DNA from: Sulfurospirillum sp.
Lineage (GTDB): Bacteria > Campylobacterota > Campylobacteria > Campylobacterales > Sulfurospirillaceae
NCBI GenBank assembly: GCA_014859685.1
Contig: JACUTU010000011.1
Coordinates: forward strand, 1-46,163
DNA length: 46,163 nt
Direction: 5' to 3'
The notes below the pieces were generated by a model. That model had not been told where the DNA came from. It worked only from the letters and a program-made list of their open reading frames with translations, and did no database searches. Shown one piece after another: positions 17,386 through 26,669 of this stretch (positions are counted from its first letter, which is position 1; each line of letters begins with the position of its first letter). The position numbers and the translations under genes are program-made.

Positions 17386-18606
17386 TTGCAGATAATACAA
17401 GCAGATTTTATTCTTACATGTAATAATGATTTTGAAATCATAGAAGATGGTGCGGTTGCGTTTGATGAGCGGATACTTGCAGTTGGAAAAAGTGAAGATA
17501 TCTTGAAACAATATCCTACATGTGAGCCTTTGAGGGCTGCTAAAAATGCTTGCATTATGCCCGGACTCATCAATCCTCATGTTCATTTAGAGTTTTCGGC
17601 AAACAAAACCACGCTTGCATATGGGAATTTTATGTCGTGGCTTGAAAGTGTGATTCAAAAAAGAGAAGAGTTGTTGGAGCTGTGTGATGCGGAACTTTTG
17701 GATGCGACGCTTGAGATGATGTTGCGAAGTGGTACAACGAGTTTTGGAGCGATTAGTAGTTTTGGATTTGATTTTGAGGCTTGTTTAAAATCTGTGCAGC
17801 GGGTTGTGTATTTTGCTGAAGTTTTGGGCAGTCGTCCCGATAGTATCGATATCCTTTTTGCTGATTTTACTTCAAGACTGAGGGCTGCTGAGGATACCCA
17901 AAGCGCCTCGATGATCCCTGCTATTTCTGTGCATTCGCCCTATTCGACACATCCATTTTTGGCTCGTAATGCACTTGATTTGGCTAAAAAAAGAGGCTAT
18001 AAAGTTTCAACGCATTTTATGGAAAGCAAGGCTGAACGCGATTGGCTCGATAGCAGTAGCGGAGATTTTTATAGTTTTTTTGCGAACTTTGCTCCAAATG
18101 CAAGGGCAATGTGTAATGCAGAAGAATATATAGAACTTTTTGCAGGATGTAAAACTCTCTTCACTCATTGCGTGCAAGCAAAGGCTGATGAGCTTGCTTT
18201 GATTGCAAAAAATGGTGGTTTTATCACTCATTGTCCTGTATCAAATAGACTTTTGGGTGTGGGAAAATTTGATCTTGAAAAGCTTACATGCAAGGATACT
18301 TTTACGCTCGGTACGGATGGGCTGAGTTCAAATATCTCACTCAGCCTTTGGGATGAGATGCGGGCTTTTTTACTGATGCATGAAAAAGAGCAAATCAGCT
18401 CGTTGGCAAAACTTGCACTTGCAGGCGTTACACGAAATGCAGCAAACGCACTCGGACTTGAAGCGGGGCAGATAGAGCAAAATTGTTATGCCGATATGCT
18501 TGTTTGCTCGCTTGATAACTTGGTTGTCAAAGAGGATTTGGCGTTGCAACTTGTACTGCATACCCATAAACCAACGCAGATTTTCATAGGGGGAAAAGCG
18601 GTATGA
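17386..18606 (+). CDS. Aminodeoxyfutalosine deaminase-like amidohydrolase
   Basis: Amidohydrolase of about 406 residues, very likely the Campylobacter/Helicobacter type that deaminates 6-amino-6-deoxyfutalosine in the futalosine route to menaquinone (Cj0067/HP0267 type, assigned by family and context). Metal and catalytic motifs: NPHVHLEFS near 60, STHFMES, HCPVSNRLLG and LGTDGLSSN. I choose TTG 17386 (MQIIQADF), which follows AAAGGA; the frame is open upstream to 17275, but that stretch has no family character and overlaps the phnN remnant. Its TGA overlaps the sppA ATG. ubiE at 27914 serves the same pathway. Confidence 0.85.
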   Translation: MQIIQADFILTCNNDFEIIEDGAVAFDERILAVGKSEDILKQYPTCEPLRAAKNACIMPGLINPHVHLEFSANKTTLAYGNFMSWLESVIQKREELLELCDAELLDATLEMMLRSGTTSFGAISSFGFDFEACLKSVQRVVYFAEVLGSRPDSIDILFADFTSRLRAAEDTQSASMIPAISVHSPYSTHPFLARNALDLAKKRGYKVSTHFMESKAERDWLDSSSGDFYSFFANFAPNARAMCNAEEYIELFAGCKTLFTHCVQAKADELALIAKNGGFITHCPVSNRLLGVGKFDLEKLTCKDTFTLGTDGLSSNISLSLWDEMRAFLLMHEKEQISSLAKLALAGVTRNAANALGLEAGQIEQNCYADMLVCSLDNLVVKEDLALQLVLHTHKPTQIFIGGKAV

Positions 18607-19454
18607 TATTTTTTAGATTTTTAGCAAAAGTGATGAACTATATTCAAAATCATTTTAAAGCGTTTCTTTTTTTACTCATCGTTTTTTTAGTGTTTAACCC
18701 TTTTTCAAGCGAAGTGTTGCGGGTGCCAAATCTTACAACAATCAATCTTGAGGGTGAGATATCAAATATTGATAATTTGCTCGCTTCCATCGAAAAAGCG
18801 AGTCTTGATGCAAATATAAAAGGTGTTTTATTGCGTGTCAATTCCCCTGGCGGCGCACTTGCACCCTCTATTGAACTTTCAATGGCCATCAAGAGATTGA
18901 GTTCGCTCAAGCCCGTGGTTGCCTACGCTAGTGGTAGTATGACAAGTGGAAGTTACTATGCCTCTATTTGGACGCAAAAGATCATCGCTAATCCAGGGGC
19001 TTTTATCGGTTCTATCGGAGTGCTTTTTCAAGCGCCAAATATCGAAGAGTTTGCAAAAAAAATCGGAATTAGTGAGCAAGTGATCACTGCTGGAGCGTAT
19101 AAGCAGATGGGAACTTTTACAAGAAAGTGGAGTGAAAAAGAGCGAAAAGCTTTGGAGGAACTCATTGAAGATGCGTATGCACTTTTTGTAAGCGATGTGG
19201 CAAACGCAAGAGGCTTAAAGTTGGAAGATGCAAAAGAGTTTGCTGATGCGAGAGTTTTTATCGCACAAAAAGCAAAAGAAAAAGGACTTATTGATGCTGT
19301 TGGATCCTTACATGTAGCACAAATTGAGCTTGAAAAAATGGCACATGTAAGTGAGCCTATTTGGGCGAAACCAAGTGAAATGGAGCTTTTCTTAAAAGAG
19401 TTAAAAGGTGCAAATATCTTTTCACTTTTAAATCTCAAAAGTGGCTTGATGTAG
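18603..19454 (+). CDS. sppA: Signal peptide peptidase SppA, short form
   Basis: Membrane-anchored serine protease that clears cleaved signal peptides, 283 residues (single-domain type). An N-terminal anchor lies at about 17-35. VNSPGG near 80, the nucleophile region GSMTSGSYYAS near 114, and the general-base Lys in TAGAYKQMGTF near 166 complete the S49 pattern. It overlaps the amidohydrolase stop by four bases (ATGA); this pair is also adjacent in Campylobacter jejuni. The last 27 bases overlap the 3' end of the convergent kinase gene. Confidence 0.93.
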   Translation: MIFFRFLAKVMNYIQNHFKAFLFLLIVFLVFNPFSSEVLRVPNLTTINLEGEISNIDNLLASIEKASLDANIKGVLLRVNSPGGALAPSIELSMAIKRLSSLKPVVAYASGSMTSGSYYASIWTQKIIANPGAFIGSIGVLFQAPNIEEFAKKIGISEQVITAGAYKQMGTFTRKWSEKERKALEELIEDAYALFVSDVANARGLKLEDAKEFADARVFIAQKAKEKGLIDAVGSLHVAQIELEKMAHVSEPIWAKPSEMELFLKELKGANIFSLLNLKSGLM

Positions 19455-21119
19455 TTTTTTTGGCAAAATCAATTCGATGCAAGCACCTTCTTTGGCATTG
19501 CTTGCTAGAATTGTTCCGCCAAGATGTTTTTCCATGATAATTTTATTCATATACAGCCCAAGCCCCGTTCCATCTTTGTAATTTTTTGTTGAAAAGTATG
19601 GATCAAATACTTTATCCAAGATCTCAGCATCGATGCCTCCAGCGTTATCTGTGAATTTGATTGAGATTTCATTTCTATCTTCAGCTATTTGCACCATGAT
19701 ATACGGTTTTAGTGGCTGTTTTTCCATAAGTGCTTCTTTGGCATTTGTAAAAATATTGATAAATACTTGCAAAAGTTCTTTTGGATAGGCATAAGTTGCT
19801 ATATCTTGTGAATTATCAAAAATAATCTCGATGCCATGTACTTCAAAGCTTTTTCCCATAAGTGTAAAAGCACTCTGCAACAAATTATCAAGCGTTATGC
19901 TTTTTTTGTGTTTATCTGGCTTGAAAAAGTTGCGAAAATCATCAATGGTAGCTGAGAGGTAGTGGGTTTGTTTGGTGATATCTAGTAACTGTGTTTTGAG
20001 ATCTTGCATACTCAGCTCATCAAGTTCTAAATCAAGCAAAATGTTATTGATACACATTTCGATGATGCTGATAGGCTGACGCCATTGGTGTGCGAGCATG
20101 CTCATCATTTCTCCCATTGCGGCATGACGCGATTGCACCAGAAGCATCTCTTTAGCTTCGTTCAATTTTGCTTGATTTCTTCTTCGCTGTACAAGCCGCC
20201 ATGTTTCATTTGCTATAAGTTGCAGGGATTCTAACTCTGTGGAATCATAATCGCTTGTTTTGTTACCTACGCCACAAAGCATCACAACTTTACCATCTTC
20301 AATCACGGGTAGAGAGATAAATCGCTCTAAGTGCACGTGACCTTCTGGAAGCCCTTTTTTATTTTTTGCATTTTTATAGTCGTTGAAGATAAGCGCTTTT
20401 CTTTGTCGCAAGGCTTCTGCCCAAATACCTGCTTGATCTGCTGAATAATGTCTATCAAAAACCGCATTGCAGTAGTTCCGCAAAGTTTGATGCGACCATG
20501 CTATAAATTCTATGGTTTTTTCATCATCATTCACAAAGTGTATAAAAGAAATAACACTGCTCGTTAAATTCTCGCAAAATTCCATAGCTTTTTGCAAAAA
20601 ATCACTCTCGCTCAGTGTTTCATTGAGTTGGGGAAGGCTCAGAAGCACTTCCGCTCTTTTGGCGTGGAGAAAATTGTATGCCTCGCTCTCTTTGAGTTTT
20701 GTGATATCAATATGTGTACCAATCATACGCGTAGCATTTCCCTCAGAATCATAAAAAGTTTTACCTCGATCATCGATCCAAACCCATGAGCCATTTTTAT
20801 GGCGGAGTCTATGGATATTGTGATAAAAGTGAGTTTTTTTGTTGATGTTGTCTTGTACATCTTGCAATGCTTGTGCAAGATCTTCGGGATGGACTCGTTC
20901 TTGCCAACTCGAAAAATCATTTGCTATTTCCTGCTCTTCATATCCTAACATCTCCTTCCAATGGCGTGAAAAATAGATTGAGTTATTTTTCAAATTCCAA
21001 TCCCATAAGCCAACACGCGAGCTTTCTATGGCTTGCATGTAGCGTTCTTTTTGCATTATAAGTTCGGCTACATTATTATTGAGCTGACAATCACTTTCGT
21101 TTTTTCTTTTTTTGGTCAT
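19428..21119 (-). CDS. PAS-GAF sensor histidine kinase
   Basis: Soluble hybrid-free histidine kinase of 563 residues. No membrane segment is seen. A PAS fold with PAC motif covers about 25-145 (RVGLWDWNLKNNSIYFS, MIGTHIDITKLK), a GAF domain about 155-320, the DHp helix carries the phospho-acceptor in MLAHQWRQPISI, and HATPase_c has NIFTNAKEAL (N box), DNAGGID (G1) and GTGLGLYMNKII (G2). Translated with the upstream response regulator (ATGA overlap at 21116), its probable partner. Ligand unknown. Confidence 0.93.
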   Translation of the reverse strand: MTKKRKNESDCQLNNNVAELIMQKERYMQAIESSRVGLWDWNLKNNSIYFSRHWKEMLGYEEQEIANDFSSWQERVHPEDLAQALQDVQDNINKKTHFYHNIHRLRHKNGSWVWIDDRGKTFYDSEGNATRMIGTHIDITKLKESEAYNFLHAKRAEVLLSLPQLNETLSESDFLQKAMEFCENLTSSVISFIHFVNDDEKTIEFIAWSHQTLRNYCNAVFDRHYSADQAGIWAEALRQRKALIFNDYKNAKNKKGLPEGHVHLERFISLPVIEDGKVVMLCGVGNKTSDYDSTELESLQLIANETWRLVQRRRNQAKLNEAKEMLLVQSRHAAMGEMMSMLAHQWRQPISIIEMCINNILLDLELDELSMQDLKTQLLDITKQTHYLSATIDDFRNFFKPDKHKKSITLDNLLQSAFTLMGKSFEVHGIEIIFDNSQDIATYAYPKELLQVFINIFTNAKEALMEKQPLKPYIMVQIAEDRNEISIKFTDNAGGIDAEILDKVFDPYFSTKNYKDGTGLGLYMNKIIMEKHLGGTILASNAKEGACIELILPKKLHQATFEI

Positions 21120-22633
21120 ATTTTTAAGCCTTTAAATTCTTTCACTAATTTCATTTGTCTTGAAGAAAGATAATCTATGAGGACTTTTTGGATACTGTGT
21201 TTGAGATCAAAAATGCAGATGAGTTCAAACTCTTTTTCGATTGTGATGATTTTGAGTACTTTTGCAATTGTGTTGATGATGTATGGTTTTACATCATCGC
21301 TAAATACCATATCTAAAACTATCTCATCGCCTTCTTTTATGCCAGCTGGTAGATAATTTAAGTGTATTTTTGTTGATTCTTTGGAGACATTGACTATGTG
21401 TGCTTTTGTATCAAATTTTCGCTTTTCATAAAAGATAGTGAGTTTGTGCTTGCTGTCTGGTTCCAATATAAGATATTTTCTTTGGCTTGGAGTAGTTTTT
21501 AGCATGCGACATTTGCCAATCTTGATAGTTTGGGTTTGAAAATTGACATCTATTACGCTATCTGCTTGCAAATCACAAGGAAAGAGTTCACAGTTAAGAA
21601 CCACTTTTTTTTCTAATCTAGCAGCTTTCAGTTGCATAGCACTTGTTTTGATGATACTATTTGCTCGCTCCACTTGCAGCAAAATGCCATTGTTGCAAAC
21701 CGTAAGTCCTTTGAAAAAGTTGTAGAGTTTGATAACTGCACCTCCATCTTTGGCGGCACGAAGCAGGCTGTAGATGGTTTTTTCATCCTGCAAAGCTTTG
21801 TCGTGTTCGAGTGAATTTTTATCATAAAGTGCAAGCAAATTGAGCTCGGTAATGTCTGTGAGTGAAAGGATATAAAAGTCATCATCATCGCTCATCTGCG
21901 AAAGCTTGAGGATAAAGTGGCAAGGAGAAAAGTTTTTATCTAAAATCTTTACATTGTATAGTTTATCCATATCTTTTTTTATCCGCTCTAAGCACACATC
22001 TTGTGGTGTTCTTGCGTATAAAAAAGTATCGTGATAAATCAGCATTTGATTAAAATTTTTGAATTTTTCTTTAAAATCTAGTAGTGTTTTTGCATCAAAA
22101 AAATTCAGTGCTTGTTCGTTTGCAAGTACAGCTACATCGCCTTTGAGCATGATGATAAAATTGTCTTGATGGTTGAAAATATTATGCAGATAATTGTTAA
22201 AAACCTCTTTTTGATGCTCCTCATACATATCTTTTGCTATGGTATAGAGCGTGGAGGTGATCTTATCAACTTGCATAGGTTTGATGAGATAGCCATCGAC
22301 TTTTAAGGCTATGCTCTGAAGGAGATACTCTTTATCATCATACGCTGAAGTGATGATAATTTTTGTATTTGGTGCGATTTCTTTGATCCGCGTTGCCATC
22401 TCAATGCCGTTTAATTGTGGCATTTGAATATCAGTGATGACGAAATTTGGCTTATATTTTTCAAAAACTTCCAAACCTTCTTGCCCATCTGCCGCTTCAT
22501 ATACCATTGCAAAGAGTTTTTTAAAGAGGCTAGTTGCTTTTTCTTTAAGCCCTAAATTGTCCTCGACATAGAGTAACTTATAAGGATTCAGTAATCTTCG
22601 CAACTCTTTTACATCTACACTTGTTTGTATCAT
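21116..22633 (-). CDS. Response regulator with PAS-like and PilZ-like regions
   Basis: 505 residues with a receiver domain at about 15-130 (phospho-acceptor Asp in FVITDIQMPQLNG, switch Ser in IITSAYDD, Lys in YLIKPMQ). The middle, 150-280, is PAS-like (FYILSLTDITELNLL). The C-terminal 130 residues (RKYLILEPDSKHKLTIFYEK, later IVNVSKESTKIHLNYLP and IKEGDEIVLDMVF) have the look of a PilZ barrel, suggesting c-di-GMP binding, but the canonical RxxxR and DxSxxG motifs are only partly recognisable. First gene of the pair with the PAS-GAF kinase; divergent promoter with the next kinase. Confidence 0.8.
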   Translation of the reverse strand: MIQTSVDVKELRRLLNPYKLLYVEDNLGLKEKATSLFKKLFAMVYEAADGQEGLEVFEKYKPNFVITDIQMPQLNGIEMATRIKEIAPNTKIIITSAYDDKEYLLQSIALKVDGYLIKPMQVDKITSTLYTIAKDMYEEHQKEVFNNYLHNIFNHQDNFIIMLKGDVAVLANEQALNFFDAKTLLDFKEKFKNFNQMLIYHDTFLYARTPQDVCLERIKKDMDKLYNVKILDKNFSPCHFILKLSQMSDDDDFYILSLTDITELNLLALYDKNSLEHDKALQDEKTIYSLLRAAKDGGAVIKLYNFFKGLTVCNNGILLQVERANSIIKTSAMQLKAARLEKKVVLNCELFPCDLQADSVIDVNFQTQTIKIGKCRMLKTTPSQRKYLILEPDSKHKLTIFYEKRKFDTKAHIVNVSKESTKIHLNYLPAGIKEGDEIVLDMVFSDDVKPYIINTIAKVLKIITIEKEFELICIFDLKHSIQKVLIDYLSSRQMKLVKEFKGLKI

Positions 22634-22659
22634 AATTTCAACCTTGTGTACGCAATAGG

Positions 22660-22700
22660 CTTATTTTAGCATATCTTTGTAGGGTTTATGCTAAAATAAG
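22660..22700. promoter_or_regulatory. Palindrome containing overlapping divergent extended -10 promoters
   Basis: CTTATTTTAGCATA (22660-22673) and its exact inverse TATGCTAAAATAAG (22687-22700) are separated by 13 bases. Each arm carries TGCTAAAAT, an extended -10 reading outward: rightward to the SBP-type kinase, leftward to the response regulator. The two promoters overlap, so they may compete or share one operator. Confidence 0.6.
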
Positions 22701-22725
22701 TGAGCCTTTTGGTGAGGGAGATGTG

Positions 22726-24360
22726 ATGTTTCGAACTATTTTTTTACTTGTTTGACTCCTTACATGTAGCTATTCTACAACTTTTAAATCTGCAAGTGAA
22801 TTGGGTTATCCGCCCTATTGCCTTGTAACAAATAGCAAGGCAGATGGCTTTTCGGTTGCACTTCTCAAAGAGACGCTGAAGATTATGAACCATGAAGTAA
22901 GCTTTTATGTTGATGCTTGGGCAAAAGTGAAAAATGATCTTGAGATAGGTGCTATCGATGTTTTACCGCTCGTAGGAAGAACGCCAGAACGCGATGCGTT
23001 GTTTGATTTTTCCGTGCCTTATCTTGTGATGCACGGGGCAATAGTTGTAAGAGACGAAGATGATTCTATCCATAGTTTTGCAGATCTCGCACAAAAAAGT
23101 GTACTTGTGATGCAAGATGACAATGCTCATGAATATCTTTTGAGAAAAAAGGGTGACTATAAGATAGTAAGTGTTCCAAGCTTTGAGGAGGCTTTGAAAA
23201 TTCTATCACAGGGAAAACATGACGCTGTAGTTGTGCAAAAACTTGTTGCAGTGCAACTCATCGCAAAACTGAAACTACCCAATCTTAAAATAGTATCAGC
23301 AAACATCGAAGACTTTAGGCAAGATTTCTCTTTTGCAGTACATGAGGGAGATAAAGAGTTGCTTGCGATTTTAAATGAGGGTTTATCGATCGTTATGGCA
23401 AATGGAACTTATGCAAAATTGTATAAAAAATGGCTGATGCCCTTTGATGATAAAAATCCCCAATTAGAAAATACTATCAAAATTTTAGTATCGCTTCTTG
23501 CTTTGCTTGTTATGATTTCTGCTGTGGGTTTATTGTGGCATCGATCTTTAAAAAAACAAGTGGCACTCAAAACACGACAACTTAGTGAATCCAAAAATCA
23601 ACTCGCAGCACTCAATGACTCACTACACCATAGAATTCAAAATGCAATAGCAGAGCTCAAAGAAAAAGACCAACTTATGATAACCCAATCAAGACAAGCG
23701 GCTATGGGTGAGATGATAAGTATGATAGCGCATCAATGGCGGCAACCACTTTCTATCATCTCGATGATCGCAAACAATCTCTCTCTTGAGGCTGAACTTG
23801 AAAACAATCTTGAGAATTCACAGATTCAAACAGCTCTACAAGAGATAAACCAACAGGTACAGCATCTCTCTACTACTATCGATGATTTTAAAAATTTTTT
23901 CAAACCCAACAAGGAAAAACAAAGCCTACATGTAAGTCAAATCGTAGATGATACACTCCACATCATAGGTTCTTTGCTGCGCAATAATACAATAGAATTT
24001 ATCACAGAAATTGAAGAAGATAGGGAGATTTTGATCTATCGCAATGAGATAATTCAAGTGCTGATAAACCTTATCAACAATGCAAAAGATGCTTTGCAAG
24101 GCAATAAAAATCCAAAAATTATCTTCCGTGCTTTTAGTGATGAAAAAGGCTTGCATCTGTGCGTCATAGATAATGCAGGAGGGATTGCACCTGAGATTTT
24201 GAGTAAACTTGGTGAACCTTATGTTTCTACAAAAGCACTCAGCGGTACAGGACTTGGCATATATCTCTCAAAAATGATCATACAAAAGCATTTTGGAGGT
24301 GAACTTACTTGGCAAAATTTAAAAAATGGTGCTTGTTTTTGTATCTGTTTGCCGCAATGA
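22726..24360 (+). pseudogene. Periplasmic-binding-domain histidine kinase, in-frame TGA in signal peptide
   Basis: From ATG 22726 the frame reads MFRTIFLLV, then TGA (22753-22755), then LLTCSYSTTF and the mature protein, so a signal peptide is cut by one stop codon. Translation from TTG 22801 would give an intact 519-residue frame but lose export of the sensor. Domains: amino-acid-type SBP_bac_3 at about 1-210, TM at about 222-245, coiled linker, DHp with MIAHQWRQPLSI, HATPase_c with NLINNAKDAL, DNAGGI and GTGLGIYLSKMI. Everything after the stop is in frame. A single-base change or sequencing error explains it; recoding is less likely. Confidence 0.8.
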
Positions 24361-24380
24361 TAATGCGGATATAAATGTGT

Positions 24381-25892
24381 CTATTGTTTGTGCATAAATT
24401 GTTCTAAAGTTTTTACACTATCTAATGAAACTGTGTCCAAATCCACATCAAGTATACTAAGTGCTACAGCGTGCATCGCTACATGTGATATCACATGGTT
24501 GATTTCATCTTGTGGATCAAGTGGGGTTTGTGATAAAAATACAAAATCATTAGCATGGATACGAAACGCTAAAGTTCGTGGATAGAGTGCATTCAAAACA
24601 TGCGCTATTTTGCGTAAAAAAACATCCCCTGCTTCCCAACCAAAAGTATCGTTATACGCTTTGAAATTGTGTAGTGAAATGATGCGAAGTGTGTGATAAA
24701 AAGAGTTGTAAGCATTTTTTACAAGCACAATGCTTAGATAATCTTGATTGTGCAAATGTGTGACCCTGTCTCTGTAAAAATAAGCAAATCGCTCCTCTTC
24801 GAGCGTTGTTGTAGGTAGTTGTGAGATATTTGTTTGAATTTTGATATCTTTAAAAACCTCTAATGCAGCTTTAACAACTTCTGGATGGAATTGGCTTTGC
24901 GTACAAGCTTGTAACTCATCAAATGCTTCTTGAACGCTCTTTTTATGTTTATATATCCGATTCGTTGTCATTGCATCAAAAGCATCTGCCACTATCATCA
25001 CTCTAGCAAGCGGATGAATAGCATCGCCTGCTAAACCTTGCGGATAACCCTTGCCATCATAGCGTTCGTGGTGTGAGATGATGATATGGATCAAAGGCTC
25101 AAAATAGGGAATATGTGAGAGAATATCAACCCCAGCACTTACATGCTCTTTGATGAGGCTGTACTCTAAATCATTGAGATTCGAGGGGTTGAGCAAGATG
25201 GCATCTGGTGTAGCAATTTTGCCAATGTCGTGCAGTATGCCTGCTCGATATACAAGCTCACAATCCTCACTACTAAAACCAAGAGCAGTTGCTAGCATCT
25301 TTGAATAATTCGCCACCCGTTGCGAATGCCCCGCTGTATAAGAATCGCGTCGTTCTATCATATTTATAAGAGCTAAAAGTATCGTCTCATAATCAGCAAC
25401 CCGCTCCTGCTTCAGTTCTTGATACTCTTGAACTTTTTGTGCGACAAGTTTCTCTAAATTGTGTTGGTATAAATCCACCTCTTTTTCAGAGTAGATACGA
25501 CTTACTATCTCATATAAAACTTCATTGATTTGAGTATATTCTATAGGTTTGATGATGTAAGAAGAAACTCCAAGCGATATAGCCTCCATAAAATACTGGC
25601 TTTCTGTGTAAGCTGAGAGGATAATCGAATGTTGTTTTGGATTGATTTTTTTGATGGCACGAATCATCTCAATGCCATTCATGTAAGGCATCAAGATATC
25701 GCTCAGTACGATGTCTGCTGGTCTTTGTTTGAACGCTTTCAATCCCTCTTCGCCATTGCTTGCAACACGCACATCTTCAAAGAGTTTAGAAAGATAGGAA
25801 TGCATAACTTCTCGAAGTTGCACATCATCCTCAGCATATAAAAGACTCAATCCTTTTGCTTTTTGTCGTATCTCTTGAATTTTACTTAGCAT
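24381..25892 (-). CDS. Response regulator with HD-GYP and degenerate GGDEF domains
   Basis: 503 residues. Receiver domain at about 14-130 (Asp in IVLSDILMPYMNG, Lys in YIIKPIEY), coiled linker, HD-GYP phosphodiesterase at about 170-350 with ILHDIGK, HHERYDGKGYPQGLAGD and VADAFDAMTTNR. A GGDEF-like fold at about 375-480 has RIHANDFVF where GGDEF is expected, so cyclase activity is unlikely. Predicted to hydrolyse c-di-GMP under phosphorylation control. It ends 20 bases from the convergent kinase and follows the diiron protein gene by nine bases. Confidence 0.92.
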   Translation of the reverse strand: MLSKIQEIRQKAKGLSLLYAEDDVQLREVMHSYLSKLFEDVRVASNGEEGLKAFKQRPADIVLSDILMPYMNGIEMIRAIKKINPKQHSIILSAYTESQYFMEAISLGVSSYIIKPIEYTQINEVLYEIVSRIYSEKEVDLYQHNLEKLVAQKVQEYQELKQERVADYETILLALINMIERRDSYTAGHSQRVANYSKMLATALGFSSEDCELVYRAGILHDIGKIATPDAILLNPSNLNDLEYSLIKEHVSAGVDILSHIPYFEPLIHIIISHHERYDGKGYPQGLAGDAIHPLARVMIVADAFDAMTTNRIYKHKKSVQEAFDELQACTQSQFHPEVVKAALEVFKDIKIQTNISQLPTTTLEEERFAYFYRDRVTHLHNQDYLSIVLVKNAYNSFYHTLRIISLHNFKAYNDTFGWEAGDVFLRKIAHVLNALYPRTLAFRIHANDFVFLSQTPLDPQDEINHVISHVAMHAVALSILDVDLDTVSLDSVKTLEQFMHKQ

Positions 25893-25901
25893 ACAGCTTC
25901 C

Positions 25902-26657
25902 TTAATACCATTTTTCTATCAAATCCCCACCGCAACGAAGTGTTTCAAACCAAGCTAAAAATTCTTGGCTTGTTTGTTTGTTAAAAATATTGCCATGTTG
26001 TGGTGCTATGAATTCGATATCATACCCCCGCACACTCTCTACCCATGCTTTACAAAAAATATTGCCTGCCATATACCGTGTGTGAAATTCTTCTAAAAAA
26101 GGCTGCATCCTCTCAAAATCCTCTACATACTTTTGTTGGCTATAAAAAGGAGAAATACTTGCGCCAATGTCCCCGCTAAAAAGTATTTTCGCATACGCAT
26201 CATAGAGCGAAAAATTGCCAGGAGAGTGGAGAAAATGTGCCGGAATGATTTCAAGTGATGTATCTTCAAGGTCGATCGAAACACCTTTGTCATAAAGTGG
26301 TAAAATTCTACTCATATCTAGCAAGCCATAATGGCTCATAAATCGTGTCCAAATAGAGGGCAAAAGTAGCTTTGCAGGCGTAGCAACCGCACAGCTAGCG
26401 ATAGAATCAGCGACATCTGGATCTTGATGAGAAAAAAAGATGTATTCTAGTTTGTCGATACTGATGTGGCGATTTATGGCTTCAACAAGAACATCAAACA
26501 TATCTTTGCTCCCAGGATCTAGCAAAATCGCTTTGTTTTTGTGAATGATGAGGTATTGGTTGACACCTAAAAAACTCTCACACATATTTTCATCATCAAA
26601 ATGAAATGAGATACATTTGTGTATGCCATCATCAAAAAGTATATTTTCATTTTCCAT
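25902..26657 (-). CDS. Diiron metallo-beta-lactamase-fold protein, possible O2 sensor (ODP-like)
   Basis: 251 residues of the flavodiiron-type lactamase fold with no flavodoxin domain. SHQDPDVADS places His 77, Asp 79 and Asp 81 as H-x-D-x-D, the variant seen in oxygen-binding diiron proteins (ODP) rather than the HxHxDH of hydrolases. Further ligands are HFLHSPGNFS, LFSGDIGAS and APQHGNIF. ODP is known as an O2 sensor linked to chemotaxis in Treponema; here the neighbour downstream is an HD-GYP response regulator. Start ATG follows GAGGAGGAAG. Could instead be an O2 or NO reductase module. Confidence 0.75.
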   Translation of the reverse strand: MENENILFDDGIHKCISFHFDDENMCESFLGVNQYLIIHKNKAILLDPGSKDMFDVLVEAINRHISIDKLEYIFFSHQDPDVADSIASCAVATPAKLLLPSIWTRFMSHYGLLDMSRILPLYDKGVSIDLEDTSLEIIPAHFLHSPGNFSLYDAYAKILFSGDIGASISPFYSQQKYVEDFERMQPFLEEFHTRYMAGNIFCKAWVESVRGYDIEFIAPQHGNIFNKQTSQEFLAWFETLRCGGDLIEKWY

Positions 26658-26669
26658 GGCTTCCTCCTC

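Noticed and set aside
16594-22755. TGA reassigned or read as selenocysteine
   Set aside because: TGA terminates several intact genes here (for example 18604-18606, 15193-15195), and no selenoprotein context or SECIS-like hairpin is evident at the two sites.
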